Source: Ficedula albicollis (taxonomy: Eukaryota > Chordata > Aves > Passeriformes > Muscicapidae). Taken from it: a DNA stretch of 64,000 bases. This document shows, one piece after another, positions 60,551 to 64,000 of the stretch (position 1 is the first letter of the stretch; each line of letters starts with the position of its first letter). Below the pieces are notes generated by a model, which was not told the origin of the DNA, searched no databases, and saw only the letters and a list, made by a program, of their open reading frames with translations. A program made the translations under genes and the position numbers. The stretch is taken from positions 28,708,901 to 28,772,900 of the forward strand of contig NC_021674.1 in the NCBI RefSeq assembly GCF_000247815.1, in the 5' to 3' direction.

Positions 60551-61449
60551 CACTGACACATCAGCCTCTGCTAGGTATTATGAATATTATCTAATTTACC
60601 AGGTTAGGGTTTGATGAACTGTGCTGGCATGGGGGCGGCATTGGCAGCTGGAGGGCAAAAGTACCAAAGCAGCTGCGTGGACACAGCCCTACAGCAGGTA
60701 CTGGTGCTTCCAGCAACTAATGTTTTCTGCATGTTTTGCATATTGAGAGTGTCCACTGTTATGCAAAACACGGCCCCTGATTATTCCATTGCGAGATTTG
60801 TCCTTTTCAAATGAACAGAGTGACTAATTTAAAAAGTTTTTAAGGCATTCTACTTACATGATCCTGGGGAGGAAGAAGAGGGGAAGGAACTTGAAACTTT
60901 GACTACTGACAGGCATTGTAGTGTGGTTTTGATGGTGAGGGAAGCCAGTGAAAGGACTAAAGAAGTCCATAATTTTGATACAGTAGTGGTAGGGTACAGG
61001 CAAAACTGGACGACACTGCTCTAATGTGTAGGAGATGGTGTGCCAAACAAATGCAATCGCTTCTCTTGTGCAATATTCAACAGTATGATTTAACTTTTCT
61101 TCTTTGAAAATGTACCAGTTACTCCCAGGTGGACTACTTGATATTTGGCATTTGGTTCTGAGCAAACAGCTCTGCTTGTTTAAATATTTGTTCAAGCCAA
61201 TAAGGCTTGGAAATGACTCTATGTACATTTTTAGTACCTGTACAATGTGGTTTTATATGTTAAATGATACCAAAGATGGTTGAAATGAACTCAGGAAAAA
61301 TACCTGTGGTTAGTTGCAATATCTGTTATCTCACTTCGGAAACTTATAGGGTCTGGCACTCTATACTCTCTCTATTGATTTTTCTTCCTCTGCCTAATGG
61401 AAGTCTAAACCAAAAACTTGTTTCAAATAAATATTATTAAATGGATCAG
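60551..61449. other. Unique non-coding sequence
   Basis: No recognised gene or element. The minus-strand open frame at 60854-61228 has no signature. Confidence 0.5.
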
Positions 61450-61862
61450 TGTCATGGTTTAGGAATGGCATTCCTTAATTTGGTGCCCCCACCGAGGCTC
61501 TCCAAAACCTCACTGCCTCTGTCCCTCTCACTCCCCCCACCCCACTTTTCCCCTCCCTCTTTCCACTGCAGTGGGATGGAGTTGAAGACTAGAGGCAAAG
61601 GTCATTCACTGGCTGAGATAAAACAATTTACTGGAAAGAGCAAAGAGATAAGAAAAGGAACAATAACAGCAACAATATTAATAACAAAAGGTATAAGAAA
61701 TAAATGATTTACACAGCCCTCAATAATGAGCCAGTATCAATGGGTTCCTTTCCCCCACCCTGGCAATGATATGAGGTGGTGTCAAATAGAATTAGGGTCT
61801 TGGCCACAGCCTTCTGGCAATAATAAAATATAATTAACCCTGTTCTGGCTGAAATCAGAGCA
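61450..61862 (-). mobile_element. ERV LTR, shortened, probably minus strand
   Basis: The start TGTCATGGTTTAGGAATGG and the following CCCCCACCGAGGCTCTCC and ATAAAACAATTTACTGGAAA resemble a songbird LTR family. The far end, AATTAACCCTGTTCTGGCTG then AAATCAGAGCA, looks like the complement of an LTR start. An AGTAAA signal is visible on the minus strand (complement at 61627-61632). At about 410 bp it is likely internally deleted. I could not identify an exact target-site duplication, so the right boundary is approximate. Confidence 0.7.
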
Positions 61863-64000
61863 ATTAGAAATATTATGAAAACTTTTTTTTTTTTTTTTAT
61901 TTTTTATTCTTTAGGGGCGTTCCACAGGAATTATTAAAAACTGATTCTCATCTATTTGAAGCAGTCTCCCTAAACTTGACTTTTGGGTCTTTTGTGCCAT
62001 CACTGTCCATGCACTTCTGCCTTACCAATAGGTTGATAAATGGTGAAGTTCAAATAAAGATGCAGGTTATTCTTCACCGTTGCAGCTGACTTGCTTTATA
62101 ATATATGTTTTTCAAATGTTACATTTTCTTTCTTTATCTAGATAATGGTGTCATTTTACATTTCTATATCAGGAAGTTTAAGTATTGAGGACTTTAAATA
62201 GCTCTGATCAAAAACATCTTTTTACGAAATGGGGAGCAGCTTTATACGTAAGTGAATTGTGAACTTCTTTAAAAGAAAGTCCTCACATACCTAGATAGCT
62301 TCTAATTTCTAAGCCCTTTTGGTTATTGAGTGAAAGCTCAACAAGCATTGAAAACACTCCTTAATAAGTTTTATTGTGAAAAAAGTTTAAAAATAGCTGA
62401 AACAGAAAATATCCTTTCCCTTAAATGAGTGGTTAGCTGATTTCCTGAGGAATAAAGTCTTATATCTTTCCAAAATTCATGTTAACAAATATATATATAC
62501 ACACATAAAAGAAAGACATATGTATGTATCTAAGATCTATACATATTAGGATCTATACATCCTAAGTCAAACCACTACATAAATATGTGGAACATTATAC
62601 TTGAATGAAACCCTCGAGTGTTCTTTTTACGTGGGACTCTAATCCTTCCCAGAAACTTGTCTAGCGTAAGGTATTTACGATATCTTAAGGTGGAGAATTT
62701 CACTCTCTAAACACATAAATTGTAAAAAGTTTTGCTTCTCTTTTGAGACTTTGTTGTGATTCAGTGTCTTTTCCTTCTGTACTCTAACTGGGTAATAGTT
62801 TTCAGTCTGTGATGATTCTAAGAAAGTTATTCCCCTATTTTATATTTCTCTTCAGATTAGTATAGACTTTGTAAGTATAAACTTTAGTGTAAACTTTAGT
62901 TTCTCTGCTTCTGCACCCTTCCACTTGCCTGTGGAGAAAAGTAAAAGCTGTCCAAATCTATTTTATTTCCCAGTGATCTGGATAAAGCCTTACCATAACC
63001 TCTCTTTTTTCACCTCCCCTGCTGCAGCTTATCTGAGTCTTGCATTTTTTCAACCAGAGCAAAAATCATCCCCCTTGCTGGATTTTCTTCCACCTACTCT
63101 CATGCCTCTTGAGCTGATGTGCCATGGACTTTAATGCATGTTGCTCACGGTAAAGTGCTTCAGTCTATTTCTCCCAAGGGCACAATAATACCCTTGTCTC
63201 TAGATAGCAGAATTATCTGTCTGCTAGGAACAATCAAAGACCATGGCACATGTTTTCATCCCCTCCAGCTTGGTCTTCCAGTTTTTTCCATTGAACATCT
63301 TTATTCCACACATCAGATGTCCATCAGGCCGTTCACAGAGCAGTTCCCTTCAGTGGTGTGGGACTTCACCAAAGAGGGGTTTTGCCATGGGACAGAGTTC
63401 AGAGCCACATCTATTGCAGGAAGGAAAAAAAGCTGTTTAGGTTATGCTGGCCAATACATGCAGTGTCAAGATCATCTTTTCTGCCAGGCTTAGGTGCTGA
63501 ATTAGGAACCAGTGAGAGAGAAAAGCACTAAGAGTTTACTGCATGAAGGCATATAGTCCTTTGCAGTATGAAGGATGAATTTGGTCTGAAGAGAGCTCCA
63601 GTTCCCTCCTAGGACGTTCACTTTAGGGAAAAATGGCTTGTGTTAAGTTTAATGTTACAGAACATGGTATGTGTCCACTAAAAAATAAGTGTGACTATAT
63701 TATGTGCTAAGTCGAGTTTAAATAGCTTTCCTGCAGAGCAGTCAAGGAAGATAGCAAGATGAAGCTGAGCAACAACATAGGGCTTATTCTTTTCAAGCCA
63801 ATAACTTCTTATTTGATGACCCTTTTAAAATACTTCTACTCAGCTCCCAAAAGCCCTTTGCAGACAATGTTTGGTGAGCAGATTATGTGAAGCTTTTGCA
63901 AGGTCTGTAAGGAGCAGGAAGGGCTGCAGGGACCCTTGAGGGGTTTCACATTACTAGGATGGTGCCTGGTCGCTGAGCTCCCACCAGGCAGAACTTAACC
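61863..64000. other. Unique non-coding sequence
   Basis: A T-run lies at about 61883-61905 and a short (TA)n(CA)n run at about 62489-62505. A small repeat of AAACTTTAGT occurs at 62878-62900. No gene is recognised; the plus-strand open frame at 63119-63493 has no family signature. Confidence 0.5.

Noticed and set aside
1..64000. CRISPR-like arrays
   Set aside because: Direct repeats here are adjacent two-copy duplications without regular spacers, and the genome is vertebrate.

Overview
This window looks like non-coding DNA from a bird genome, probably a songbird. The evidence is seven separate CR1 LINE insertions, all 5'-truncated and several carrying the avian CR1 3' tail, and two ERV LTR pieces of kinds I associate with passerines. 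The passerine part rests on memory of those LTR families, and I ran no search. I found no convincing protein-coding exon, rRNA, tRNA, CRISPR array or bacterial-type signal. All open frames are short (up to about 160 codons), lack family signatures apart from CR1 reverse-transcriptase remnants, and often overlap one another on both strands. The window is best read as a gene desert or part of a very long intron.

Layout. Positions 1-3 kb are AT-rich unique DNA. At 3.18-4.78 kb lies a 798-bp tandem duplication that contains a MIR/CORE-SINE-like relic in each copy. Positions 4.8-24 kb are mostly unique sequence with small tandem duplications. A minus-strand CR1 lies at 24.0-24.8 kb. Positions 24.9-31.9 kb are long, AT-rich and repeat-poor. 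A plus-strand CR1 with a second CR1 tail nested in it lies at 31.9-32.9 kb. Further CR1 pieces are at 37.2, 41.8 (minus), 46.8 and 49.7 kb. A 537-bp tandem duplication is at 38.5-39.6 kb. A solo LTR with a 5-bp target-site duplication lies at 53.05-53.78 kb, and its 3' part is copied again by a 1,103-bp tandem duplication. A second, shorter LTR is at 61.45-61.86 kb.

The most striking property is structural. At least 24 head-to-tail tandem duplications with repeat spacings of 41 to 1,103 bp are scattered through all 64 kb, adding roughly 4.3 kb of duplicated sequence. Nearly all have exactly two copies. Identity ranges from 100% to about 95%, and the duplications hit unique DNA, CR1s and the LTR alike. 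One junction carries a 13-bp templated insertion and one locus has an A-B-A pattern. Either this genome makes short tandem duplications continually, or the assembly has turned heterozygous alleles into false tandem copies. The spread of divergences suggests that at least some are real. Several islands with clustered homeodomain/POU/SOX-like words may be conserved non-coding elements, but this cannot be decided without alignment.
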